DNA from: Desmodesmus armatus
Lineage: Eukaryota; Chlorophyta; Chlorophyceae; Sphaeropleales; Scenedesmaceae
Assembly: GCA_007449985.2 (NCBI GenBank)
Contig: VIIQ02000235.1
Span: forward strand, 60,962 to 124,961
Reading direction: 5' to 3'
DNA: 64,000 nucleotides
In this document: positions 12,801 through 23,982 of the stretch, piece by piece
Layout: every line of letters begins with the position of its first letter
How positions within the stretch are numbered: position 1 is the stretch's first letter
Program-made: the position numbers and the translations under genes
Notes under the pieces: generated by a model
Told to the model about the DNA's origin: nothing
The model's database searches: none
What the model saw: the letters and a program-made list of their open reading frames with translations, nothing else

Positions 12801-12982
12801 CAAAAAGCAAGAATCACATGTGCTGTCGGTGCTCCTGCTGCAGGCGGTCAGTGACAACCTACTGGCCTGTGGATGTCACAGCAGCAGTCATCTCTGCGGT
12901 TGACAAGGCGACGGGCGCCAGCGCACCCGACAGCGCAGGGCGCTTGGAACGCGTCTCCGTGTCAGCAGCAGTGTCAGCCTAA
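6834..12982 (+). CDS. Plastid-targeted DUF1818 family protein
   Basis: Seven exons join in perfect phase: 6834-6968, 7357-7540, 7943-8006, 11558-11604, 11842-11996, 12264-12349 and 12844-12982 (TAA). They encode 269 aa. Residues 1-45 look like a chloroplast transit peptide: ATG start, Ala/Ser/Arg/Gln-rich, no acidic residues until the end. Residues about 125-250 match the DUF1818 pattern known from cyanobacteria and plastids. These are a W-containing block (SGPSWNIPLKPNEL), a helix (ADILSMLSQLRIMVANLAAQ), a strand pair (ETNHIVITASY and FSLEMTFRTSRRS) and a final TYWPVDVTAAVISAV block. The biochemical function of the family is not known to me. Intron 3 is 3.55 kb and holds a repeat-bounded insertion. 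The family call rests on motif order and spacing, not on a search. Confidence 0.65.
7638..7690. repeat. GGCT/CTTG microsatellite in DUF1818 intron 2
   Basis: A run of CTTG and GGCT tetranucleotide units with one interruption (GGCGC). It lies between exons 2 and 3 and has no coding role. Confidence 0.85.
8071..8759. repeat. Left 689-bp repeat (LTR-like, inverted ends)
   Basis: Starts CAGTGGGTTCGG and ends CCGAACCCACTG. Apparently identical to 10579-11267, which implies very recent insertion or gene conversion. Confidence 0.85.
10579..11267. repeat. Right 689-bp repeat (LTR-like, inverted ends)
   Basis: Second copy in direct orientation, 2508 bp after the first. Same length and same ends. The following bases AGCAGC match the AGCA before the left copy, although the CAG-rich setting makes this weak evidence for a target duplication. 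Confidence 0.85.
12028..12051. repeat. Telomere-like CCCTAA/TTAGGG palindrome
   Basis: ACCCTAATTAGGGT is a perfect palindrome made of two telomere-like units head to head, followed by TAGGGTTTG. It lies 30 bp after exon 5 of the DUF1818 gene. Confidence 0.6.
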
Positions 12983-15260
12983 AGGGTCTGACACTCTGGG
13001 TGATGCTGGTAGACCGCCTTGATCTGGGGCTGGGGCTGTGTGACAGCTGTTTCGGCATGTTGAAGCAGCAGCGGCAGCAGGAGCAACTGTTACACCATGA
13101 CAAGGCGGGCCTTGGATGGTTTGAGCCGGCACTCCGGCTGGGTGTCTGAGGGATGGAGGGTGGGTGGCTGTGGGGCAGGGGTGAAGAGGGGCACAGGCGC
13201 TTGGTGTGCCACCCTACTTGGTGGGGGGAGGGAGGGGTGGGCAAGGGATATTGAGTTGCAGTTCGGCAGTTGTGGCGGCTGTATGTGTGTGTGAGCTTGA
13301 GTTGACGTGCTCCCTGCGGTTCTGGCATGCGCCTGTTGATAGGCTGGGCTCTGTTAGGGCTGGGCACTGTGGCTGTGTGGACAGGGGCGCCAGGCAGTGC
13401 TGTCAGCCGAGTTTATTTGTGATATTCCTGCAGCTCTGCGGCAGCAGCAGCGCTGTTGCAGCAGCAGACCACTGCAAATGTGTGCAGTCATGCGGGGTAG
13501 TGGGCTCCCGATCGCGACCGCCCAAATCAGAAAGAAACTGTGGCAAGCTGTAAGGTGCACAGGGGCACTTGCGCACATCCAGCAGGGTACAGCCTGTTGC
13601 TAGCCAACATTTGCAGGGTTTGCAGGGTTTCCCACTGTGTGCTTGGGAGGCGTTTCTGAACAAATGGCTCCAAGCGCCCTGCGAATGCTTGCTGCAAAAT
13701 GCTGCCGTCATAGGGCTATTTGGTCAGAGGTGGCTTGGCCTGGCAGTTGTGAAGCAGCCTGCAGCACAGGCTGGGTGGGGTTGTTGTGGCGGGATGTATT
13801 GCGGGGAGCTCTGCTTTTGAGGGTGGTATGTCACAGGTTGATTTGCCGCAGCTGTCACGGCTGCTTTTTGTATCCTTTGGGGCGTAGGAAGCTTGATCGC
13901 GCGCTCTGAGGGGTTGGTGGTATGCATTAGGCACTGGCACCCCCAGCGAGGGAGCTGTTTTTTGTAGCGCGTTTTGTGGAGGGGAGAAGAAGAAAGGCAA
14001 CACAGGAAGGGAAGTCTGGAGCTTGATTGTGACTGAATCATTTTTGACAGAGCAACGGAGCCTGTATCATCTGCAGGAGAGTGGCAGGCCGGCCAGCAGG
14101 CAGCTGCAGGCATGTGCCTGAGGTTTAGGGTAAGGGCGGCACTGATGTCGGGGTTTAGTCAGCCCTCAATCCCTCATCTTCCATGGAGGATGTATCAGCC
14201 TGGAGGCCCAAGGTTTTGCAGTGCTGCTGCAGCAACGGGCGGATTTGCCGTCGGCCCATTTTGAGAATCAGTGCAGCATGTTGGGGCGGGGCGGCCAGGG
14301 TGCATGGACAGCAGTGTGAGGCAGTTGCTGGATGTGTTGTGTGCTGTCATGCACTGTGTGGCGAGCTGTTTTGTGTGTGCTGCTCTGACAGTTGTGATGC
14401 ACAATATATGCATGCATGCACCCTCCTATGGTCTTGCTGTTTGCCTGGGCATGTAGGTGCGCAGCGCGCGTCACCCTGACAGCAGACACACACGGTGTGG
14501 CCGTTTGCATGTCAGCTGACATTTTGCGGCAGCCGTCGCAGCTGTAGTGACAGCAGACCAAGCCTTGGCGGTTGTGCCTTGTCACATTGCGCTGCTGGTC
14601 TTACTTTGCTGGCAGACAGGGAGCCTGAAGGTCATAAGTACGGTAGTGTCTCAAGTAGCAGTTGCATACGGCAGTCTTGTTGTGCCTGGGCTCAAGCTTA
14701 CTGCAGACAGAAATTGGATCTGAGCACGGGGGGCAGGATGCAGAGGGCAGTCCGCTTTGCATGCTTGTGTCAACTCAAGGGTCACAAGACTGTGGCCGCC
14801 TCCTGTCACCTCCTGTCACCATCAACATTTGTTGTGCTGGCTTGCAGCACTCAGTGCTCCATTGCTTGATTGAGCATCTCACCTGCGCATTTTGTGACGT
14901 GTATTCAGGCTTGACTGACAACGAAGGGGGACTGCTGCATCTTTGCAGCTTGTACATCTACTGTTCTTGACTATCTCTCCTATTGCACACACAACACATG
15001 GATGCTTCCGACTGATGTTTCCTCTTTGTTTGCTATCTGAGGGGATCTGGCACAACAAGAGACCTTAGCGGCCGGTTTGCGGCCTTCAACTGACATTTTG
15101 TCAGCAACTGTCGCAGTGCGAAGCGCGAAGGAGGGCGTACCTGCCTACAAAATCAACCGGGCGCAGCACCGCAATAGTGATGCGCATCACTTATTCACCC
15201 ACACCACTACCAAAGTGCAGTGCATGCTGTGCAGTGTATTGCAGTGTAGACACCCCCTGC
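12983..15260. other. 3' UTR of DUF1818 gene and upstream region of the GH5 gene
   Basis: No coding region is supported. TGTAA at 13549-13553 is a candidate poly(A) signal about 570 nt after the stop. Short telomere-like runs occur near 14121. The rest up to the GH5 start is CAG/TGTG-rich with no recognisable RNA gene or promoter element. Confidence 0.4.
13549..13553 (+). terminator. Candidate TGTAA poly(A) signal, DUF1818 gene
   Basis: First TGTAA noticed after the stop codon at 12982, read on the coding strand. Confidence 0.4.
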
Positions 15261-18200
15261 ATGATGCAGGAAGTATACCCACATACAGTCGTGCGAAATG
15301 CCTTACTATTCATGTTATTACTGTCTAGCTGCAGTGCGCGCTCTCTCCATGCCTCATCACCGAAACCAGCACTCAACAGCAGCAGCAGTGGCAGTTCATC
15401 ACCATCCAGAGCAAAGGTTGACAGCAGCAAACTGCCAACGCGGCTCACAACGCGTGGGCGTCACATCATCGATGCTGAGACCGGCAAGCGCTTCAAGCTG
15501 AGGTGTGCCTCTTGGTCTGGTGCACAAGAGGCATGGTATGTGCCTAATGGCCTCTGGAAGCAACACCGCTCAGTCATCGCCCAACAGGTATGCAGATGTG
15601 CTGTGGTGTTTCTTTCCAGTATTGTTGTAGCTGGGGATGTGTCCAAACCAAAGCCGTGCCTGCCACTCTGGGTGCCGGACACCATGACACAAAAGTGGCA
15701 ACCTTCCTGCACACTCGCTGAAAGGCTGGGGGGCTGAAGGTCGCAGCACCAAAACTTCCCAGGCAGTAAGTAAGCACCCCCCCCCCCCCCGCGCGCGCGC
15801 GCGCGCGCGCGTCCCTGGGAGTCGATGATGAATCTGCCAGCATACCCTCCATTCCTATCTCAACCCTTCATTCCTCTCTGGTATCATGCTGCCGCTTGTG
15901 CCTTTTGTGCCCTACTGCAGGCTGCTAATATGGGCATGAACTGCATCCGCTTTGTGTGGTCTGTTGAAGCCGTGCTGGGTCCCAACTCAGGAAAGGGCGT
16001 GGCAGCAGTACCAACAGAGGCACTCACTGCAAACCCTGACTTGGTGGGAAAGTGAGTGACTGTGTAGAGGGCCAACAGCAGATACCTGGGCCATCGGCAG
16101 GTTGTTTTGTAAGCAGGGTGGTGTGACTGTGGCTTGGACAGCAAAGGATACCAGGAGGCAGCGACAAACTTTGCGTGAAGCACACCCTATAGACTTAGTA
16201 GTGTGTGGCTGGTATTTGAAGCCAAAGCGACAGCCACAGCAAGTCCCTCATGACCAAGTTGTGTATATCATGCTGCCACTTGCTGGGGGCCACTTGACGA
16301 GCTTCACCCGGCTCAATGCCAGTGGGCAATGCCACTGTTGTGTGGGCGAGTGCGTTCATGTAGCTCCCCCCTCCGCCCCCCTCCCCCCCCCCCCCCCCCC
16401 ACCTCCACCCCTTAACCCACAGTCACCTGGACAGACTGCACATGCCTGGGTGCACCAAAATTCCCGTGCTGGCTGCTGCCAACAGTCCCCCCCCTCCCTC
16501 TGCTCGTCTGTCTTATGCCGTCTTGTAACAGGTCTCCTATGGAGGTGTGGGATGCGGTGATGCAAGCCATCAAAGATGCGGTAAGGGCCAAGGGCGCTCA
16601 TCTGATTGAAGCATTGGGTCATGTGCACAAGCCTTGTGCCACTGTACAGGTTTGACCCGCTCTCAACAGTGACTGGTGCAGGTACACCAGAACCAACCTG
16701 CAGCTGGCGTTCTTGTAGTGGAGTTGAATTTTCAAGTGATTGAACTGTCAAAGTCAATAATTGATGTATGGGTCGGCTTTCTTAGGCAGCTGGGCTGTTG
16801 AGAGTGACCAGGACGTGACCATCTAACCTGGCGGTCAGGTGCAAGTGCCACCGCAGCAGCTGAACATGTTGAACCTGCTGGCGTGCTGCTGCTGCTGTGC
16901 AGGGCATGGTTGTCGTGTTGGACAACCACAGCAGCGACGCCATGTGGTGCTGCGGCATTCAGGTAGGGTTTGTATGTGTATGTGTTGACACAGAGTGTGC
17001 ATCCAGCATGTGTGAACACTGCAGTGACTGCCAGAGTTGTTTGGGTTCGTATGGGGTCCGGGGTCGGTCACACGCCTGCGGTGGGGGGGGGGGGGGGGTC
17101 CTGTCAGCAAGCAGTGTCAGTGTGCCGAGATGCAATAGAGTTTGCTGGACATGCATTTGAACGCATTTTGACAGTCAGTCCACTCGACACGCCGCTGCCC
17201 TTTCTGGTGGAGATCCTGAGCAGATCTTGATATACTTGTCGTTTTTGGTGTGTCACTGATGCTGTGTGCTGACAGGACGAGAACGGCCTGTGGTATAACT
17301 CCCGTTGGTCAGAGCAGCAGTGGCTGGACGCATGGACGGTTGTTGCAAGGCGCTTTGCCAACACCAGTGCAGTCGTGGGTGCAGGGCTGAGGAATGAGCC
17401 TCGGCCAGTGCTGAAAGGTGAGGTGGCAGTGTTCCTATTTCCTGCCTCATGTCTATGATGGACAGAACCCATTTGGCACCCCATGATAACCCAGGCGTTT
17501 GCAAAGCCAAGCAGCCAGCCAAATTCTTGTGTAGCGGAATGCATGGCCAACACCATGATGTCGGCAAACCACAGGCCGTGAGTTCCTGTCAGCAGCACCT
17601 TATTGGCAGCATTCGTGCCTGCCCGAACAACAAAGTTGCGTCGCCTGTGTGCAAGTGGTACCGTTGGGGCAAGCAAACTGGTGTATGTGGCATGATTAGT
17701 ATCACATTGGCTGAGATTGGTCCGGCAACATCCCATGTTGCTTGTCTGTTTTTTTGTGTGTGTCTGCTCAGACGGTATCAAGCTCCCAGTATGGGGTGAG
17801 GGCGGGAGCAGTGTCGACCTTGCAGTGGCTTACGAGAAGGCAGCAGCAGCAGTGCTGGGTCAACGGACAACGTACCTGATATTTGCACAAGGACTCATGG
17901 CTGGCAGGGACCTGCGTGCTGTAGCAAAGCGGCCACTGGTGATGCGCACAAGCTACCCGAAAGGGCCCGTTGTCAACAACCAGCTGGTGTATGAGGTGCG
18001 GCAGCGGCAGTGCTTTTTTTCACGCGGGGGGGGGGGGGGGACTCTCACCGGCTGGCCGCACACAGCGCAATCAGGCGAACCCAACTGCCGGGGGCCCGAC
18101 AGTGCTTGCAGCGTGTGAAGCTTATGCTGCAATCCACCTGTGCAGGTCAGCTGTAGTTTTGCACACTAGCAGGCCCAGCTCTTTGCAGACAGCTACCGGC

Positions 18201-21200
18201 GTAGGACGCACTCTCTGATCAGAACAGAGCAGACGTCTAGTGAGTCACGAGCACAAGATGACAATCCATGTGTTTGCAGGTGCATGAATATCCATGGCTT
18301 TGGGGCAACTATCCGTTCGAGGACTTCAAGCGCTACTCAGAAGCTCTCGACAAGGCATGGTAAGCTTGCGCACGCTACTAGCCTAGTCGGCACCACCCTG
18401 CTGCGGCAGCAGGGTGGTTGCCGACCACCCTGTTACATGACCGGGTCCCATTTCAGCTGTTACATGATCATGTAATGGGACACGGTCATGACCGTGTCCC
18501 ATTTCAGCTGTCTGCGCGGATTGCATCACACTGTGCACTGCTGACATGGCAGTGCGGTCACACAGGTGTTCAGAGGCAACCCTAACCCTAAACCCTAACC
18601 CAACCCTAAACCTTAACCCTACTGGCAATGTTTTGGGCTGCCAACCAGCATGTGTCTCCTTCACTACAGGCCTCAGGCCCTGTCCCCTGCGAGCCCCTTA
18701 CCCCGTACTTCACTGTAAAGCTGCTTCAGCAATCACCAGCTGCAAACTCTGGCAATATGGTACATGCGCATGTCACTCATTTGTTTCTGGTGTGTGTGCT
18801 GTTGTTGCAGGGGCTACATCTCCGTGACCGACAAGGCCCCCATTTGGGTTGGTGAGTGCGTGGGCTTGAGCTGGTGCAGGGTTGCTCATGGAACTGCCAG
18901 TCACCTGTGCTGATGCAGTCAGGCACCCACCAGCTTACAATGTCATCGCAAGCCACCTGAAGTGATGTCACCAGCCTGTCTGAACTATGTGGTGTGCTGT
19001 TGTGCGGCGCCACTGGATGCATAGTGCAGATGCAGGCCTGTCACACTTTGTCCCTTGATTCATATCACTTCTTCTTGTGATACTTCTGGTGGTGGTAAGG
19101 TGTTCACTCGCAATTGCGCCTTGTGTAACTCGAGTGTGTGCTGCCTTGCCTGCTGCAGGTGAATTTGGAATCGAGCACACAGAGAAGGGGCTCAACAGCA
19201 CCTGGTTCAAGGCCATCTCAAGGTATGGATATTATTATCACAGCATTATCACAACATGATTGCATGTTGAGACTACCACGGATGTTGCACAATTCCCGGC
19301 CCGCCGATACTCACAAACGCGGTTCCAAGAACATGGGCCTACGCATGCTCCATGTAGCTACACCAATGCATTGCCTAGGTTTCGCAATCAATTATAAGCT
19401 TGTCGGATCGGCCATCGCGTGCCTGTTGCCAAACCAGTTTGCACACGGTCGTCTGTTCGCAACGTTGAGGCAACCCGATCATGATATACACGCTGTATAG
19501 GTCTGTATGTGCGCGCAGAGATTGTGCTGCTGGCCAGGAACGCTGCCGGGGTCTAAGTAAACTTCAACGGCCATCGGCCCACGCCGTGTCTGACAGTTAC
19601 ATCCTGCAGCGAGACCAACGCCTTGTCAGACAGCTGTCACACAATGTTCCAGACGTGCAACCCGTCATTGCACAATTCTACGTACGACAAGATTCATCCA
19701 GCAGTTCTGCAAAACTGGCAAGCGTGTGGGCAGGCGATCAATTACAGGCTGCAGGCTTGTGCACATCTGCAGGACCAACTGCATTGCCACACAGCAGGAC
19801 AAGGAAACGTTGCTGCAGCTGCTCAAGGACGGTAACGATGAAGATTTGCTGGACCGGCGGGCCGGGCTGCCTGCACTGCAGCACAGCAGCTGCTGGCAGA
19901 ACAGCAAAAGCAGCAGCACCCCATCGTGGCCCCACCATCTGCCAGCACCAGGCAATCCTAGCGTATGCCAGCACAGTTGGATCAGCAGCAGCAGCAGCAG
20001 CAACAACAGCAGCAGCAGCCAAGTGCCAGCCGCAAACGCCAGCAGCAATCAAGCCACAGCAGCGCTGCAACCACCTCGAGCCACGCACTTGACTTGTGCC
20101 TAGGGGGGGGGGGGTGACCCTGTGTAATCTACTCTATTCTACAGACTCAATGACTTACTTGAAGTGACAGCACAACAACAACCACACAGCATGGCACCAC
20201 AGGCCCAGCAACACACCACACAGCGCACTTTTGCGTTCACACGCACGCACTGGTTGCTGTGGACTGCAACAGCAGCCCAGCTCGTGGCCAACATGCATGT
20301 CTGCGGCTGGTGTGGGAGTGTAGCACTGGGACGCACACACAAGCAGCTGCGGCGTGACATACGGCAGCTACACAGCTGCGGCGTGACATGCGGCAGCTAA
20401 ACAGCTGCGAGTGCCGAGCGGCAGCTACACACAACGGCAGCTCAACATGCATACTTCATCTCTAGTTACGACATTATCACAACACTATTGATAGGTTGTA
20501 GGATGTAGGTAATGGAGTCAGGTACACAAAGTGCCAGGAGCTTTCAGCTTGCTGGCTAGTAGCATGGATGTGACTCTGTCTTCCAGTACTACATGATGTA
20601 CCAAACTGCACGTGCTGTACAGCAACAGTGTTGTAACCCTGCAGCCTGCAGCCTGCATCAGCACCATGCTGAGTGTCAAGGGGCCGACACAGGGCCCGCT
20701 GTCAGCATGAGTACCAACTGAAGCAGTCCTACCCCCCCCCCTCCCCCTGGTGCTGACAGGAGGTTTTGCAGGGGCCCTGCTGCTGTTGCAACGGACGTTT
20801 GGTCTGACCACCAACGCTTGCCCCCCCCCCCCCCCGCCCACGCTTCTGTTGTTGAAACCACGAAACCGTGCACCAAGCATACTTGACACCACCAGCTGCT
20901 GAAGATCCACAATGCACCTGTTATCAGACCCAGGTTTGCCTTTGCACCAGGCATCATGTGGTTGGCAGCAGTGCTGGCGACTACTCACTGGCTGTTTATG
21001 CTGGCTGTTTATGCTTTCACACTGGCTGTTTATGCTTTCACCTGTGTTGCTAGGTACATTCGTGAGCGGGACCTCGACTGGGCCTGGTGGTCTCTTGATG
21101 GCGAGCAGGGGCCCAGCAGGCAGCTCAAGGCATTGGAGACCTATGGCCTGCTCAACACTACATGGAATGGGCCATCCTTCCAACCCCTGGTTGAGCACCT

Positions 21201-21216
21201 CAAGAGCCTAGGGTGA
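15261..21216 (+). CDS. Secreted GH5 family cellulase (endo-beta-1,4-glucanase)
   Basis: Ten exons join in phase: 15261-15587, 15921-16051, 16532-16580, 16903-16962, 17276-17417, 17772-17995, 18280-18359, 18811-18851, 19159-19222 and 21054-21216 (TGA). They give 426 aa. Two ATGs (15261, 15264) precede a signal peptide with hydrophobic core ALLFMLLLSS and likely cleavage near SLHA. A Ser-rich linker leads to a GH5 TIM barrel: GMNCIRFVWSVEA, the conserved His in VVLDNHSSD (about residue 178), acid/base Glu in LRNEPRP (about 230), and nucleophile Glu in WVGEFGIEH (about 353). The barrel closes with DWAWWSLDGEQG. The family cleaves beta-1,4 glucan chains outside the cell. Possible roles are wall remodelling or use of external cellulose; the sequence does not decide. 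No carbohydrate-binding module is seen. Intron 9 is unusually long (1.8 kb). Confidence 0.88.
15778..15810. repeat. Poly-C followed by (CG)n tract in GH5 intron 1
   Basis: About 13 C residues followed directly by about ten CG dinucleotides, ending before TCCCTGGGAG. Alternating CG of this length can form Z-DNA; that is a general property, not something shown here. Confidence 0.8.
18399..18503. repeat. Cluster of perfect palindromes in GH5 intron 7
   Basis: Within 105 bp there are three self-complementary units. A hairpin CACCCTGCTG/CAGCAGGGTG begins at about 18399. ACATGATCATGT lies near 18461. A perfect 30-bp palindrome spans 18474-18503, centred on TCATGA, with arms AATGGGACACGGTCA and its complement. 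The phrase CCCATTTCAGCTG follows two of the units, which suggests a fold-back or small duplication origin. Confidence 0.8.
18582..18622. repeat. Interstitial CCCTAAA telomere-like repeat
   Basis: Several imperfect CCCTAA and CCCTAAA units in a row inside GH5 intron 7. Confidence 0.75.
20343..20450. repeat. Degenerate minisatellite in GH5 intron 9
   Basis: About three to four copies of a unit of roughly 30 bp built around ACAGCTGCGGCGTGACATGC and GGCAGCTA, decaying to the right. A second short array of CTGGCTGTTTATGCT units lies just before the last exon (about 20993-21040). Confidence 0.7.
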
Positions 21217-21662
21217 TAAGGCCCATGGGACAGTTCAGTGGGGTAGCCGTGCCTGGCTTTGTGTGGCAGACTGGCCTGCTTGACCAGTCATTTCCGCAAT
21301 ACTGTGTGATTCGAGGGGTCGTTTGGCGTCTGTGTATCATGTGTGTGCCCTTCCATGGGGATCGCTTGTCCTGCAGCTCTTTTCCTGCATGCCAGGTAGC
21401 AATGTGTGGCGCGGCGCACGTGTCTCACTTTTTTGGAGACTGGTTGACGCCTTTGGCATTCTTGAGACTGCCCCAGGCTACCCGGCTGGTAGTAGTATTG
21501 TAGTGCAAGGATTGTTACCGAGTTGTTTTGGATGACGCACACCACTTAGTATGTGCATGACACCAATGAGTGTGACCAGGGGCCTGTGGGGTCACCCAGC
21601 AGTGAGAGCATGCCTGCGCCTGCAGGAATGGTTTTGGGGCTGGTTGCAGATGTTTGAAGTCC

Positions 21663-21667
21663 TGTAA
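21663..21667 (+). terminator. Candidate TGTAA poly(A) signal, GH5 gene
   Basis: Lies 447 nt after the TGA stop, on the coding strand, in a CCTGTAATGC context. Confidence 0.45.
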
Positions 21668-23600
21668 TGCGCCCCTGCCTTAGTGGGGCCCTGACAGTAG
21701 GCTACTCTCAGCGGTGCACTGGCTGATGGTGGTAAGGCACCTAGCGGCTAGCTATTTGACACCTGTATGTGTGCACTGACCACCATGAATGTCAAGCGCA
21801 GCCATATCTGTGGTAGCGTCTACACATTCTACCGGGAATGTCGTGCGTTGACCAGTGATGAACGGCTCTCTATGCCGTTCATTGGTTGTTGCAGGGTGAC
21901 AGCGAGTGCCTGCCACTTTCCAGGTTGTGCAAGCAGCTCTGATGTTGTTGCTGGCCGTGGTATGCATACCCTATGCATATCCTACAGTGTGGCCATTGAT
22001 TGTACCTATATGACTGCATGGAGTGCCTGTGCGCCTTTACACAGACTGCAGTTTGGTTGGAGTGTTCAGTTGGCTCGTGCGCTGTTTGTACGCCCTCAAC
22101 CTGGTCATGTGCTGTATGACATGCAAAGCAGCAGGCTTGGCCTGCAGTACATATGGCGTGCAGCGCTGTGTATGATACATGCTGTCCAGCATTGTGTGCG
22201 CACTACCGTCCTTCCAATGCAGCAGCTGCTGCAAATGTCTGAAGGCCTGCTGCATCGTGTCACTGACAGGGCGGCCCTGTGACACTACCAGCCAGGCATG
22301 CCGGCATGACACCAGGATGTGTGCAGGCTGTGAGGCTTGCTGCTGTTGCATCTCTGAGGGTCAGCCTAACCGCTAGGACTGTGACAGCAGCTGATTGCAA
22401 ATGCATGCTGCCGCAGCATCGCAGGACGTGAGTGCAGCAGTGTGGCTGTGGCTATTCAGGTAGTGCTGCGCAAGTGGATGGCTTCCTGACACTCAACCTC
22501 AGCAGTGCTCGGCCTTGCGTCAGGTCTGCTCGTGATTGTGTTGTGGATGTTGGTGAGTGAGGGTGAAGTTGAGTGTATACGCAGTCAAGTGTATACAAAC
22601 TTGGGGTGGGTGTGCAGAGACTTCCACAGCCTGTGCTGTGGCATGACCCTGTCGCACTGTGCAGATCATGTGATGTACCATTCAGTAGATTGCTGCAAGT
22701 ACAGATTGGAGCTGCAGAAGCTTCTCTGGGGTCATCTATCAGGGCGTGTGGTTCTGCTGCAGTGCTGTAAGAATGCTGCACAGAAGTGTGGCATGGACAC
22801 CTAGCATGCAGGCTCTGCTTGATTACAGACCAACCGGGCGCAGCTGCAGCCTGCAGGTTCAGCGATACAGGGCATGGCTTGCCTGGCAGACCTCAAGGGC
22901 TGGGTGGCCGCAGGTGTCACTGTATTTTACCCTATGCTTCATGACTACATCCAGCATAAGTTCTCTGGGCCTCAGCAGCCAATGTGAACTCTGTGTACTG
23001 CCTGGTCCAGTACTGCTTGGCGGGCCGAGAATGGAAGCATCCCCTGCTCATGTATCTTGATATCTTTGAGACGATGGCATGCAGGCCAGCCAGTGAGCTG
23101 TTCTGGCCCAGGTGCAGGGTTAGCCCCCAATGCACATGACCCAAGTTTGAATGGCACGAAGCGCGCCAAGATCGCCATGCACGTTTCTGGAATACCGAGT
23201 TCCATGCACGGCTGCCATAGAAAGAGTATTGTGACCCTGGGAGAGAACAGCACCAGATAGACGATCTCCACCAACCACAACCCTAGTTGAAGGTGCTGCC
23301 TCGGACTCCAAATCTCGGACAGTGACAGCCTAGGAACCCTTCTCGTACTCATATTTTGCAGCTGGCGAGGATGTACACACGTGGGGTGTTATTCGTCATA
23401 TCACATGATCGGTTATTTGACGCCTCTGAAGCCACATAAGTACGTGCACCGCCGTCCTTCGCAAGACCGTCTATCCATCAGCCAAAGCTCCACCTGCTCA
23501 GGCAGTGCAGCATACAAGAGCTGCACCACCCATCAGCAACCCCCTTTTCCACCTTCTCGCGACAGCGCATACAGCCGCACCAGGCCCTCGACAACTCACT

Positions 23601-23610
23601 GTATATATTA
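23601..23610 (+). promoter_or_regulatory. TATA-like element upstream of the AMT gene
   Basis: GTATATATTA in otherwise GC-balanced DNA, 373 nt before the ATG. Distance allows for a 5' UTR, but the link is unproven. Confidence 0.3.
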
Positions 23611-23982
23611 CTGAAGGTCAGTGGTGAGACAACAGTGTGGCCTGGCGTGTAGGCCACAAAAACAACCCCAGTTTGCTAGGCTGCGCAGACAGCACAAGTC
23701 AATACGAACATGGAATGAATGCATTGGTGTGCTCACGATGGCAAGGGATTTCGTCCGGCCCCGGGCTCATACCGCAGCACTTGACAATGCCATCGGCCAG
23801 TTTGTTGCTGCTGCTGCTGTTGCAGCAGCACCCAACCAAGGCTGCATGCACCAGTGACGTTCATGCATGCTGTAATTGCAGCAGCCCGGTTTGTATTGGC
23901 CTTGTGTACTGTCTCCTATCACATGGCACCCACATGTACCTCCTGCTTCACCCCAAACCTACCACTCTGCAGGGTTGCCAGG

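Larger units (their letters stand above)
21217..23982. other. GH5 3' UTR and AMT upstream region
   Basis: No gene is supported. TGTAA at 21663-21667 is a candidate poly(A) signal for the GH5 gene. GTATATATTA at 23601-23610 is the best TATA-like element before the transporter. Confidence 0.4.
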
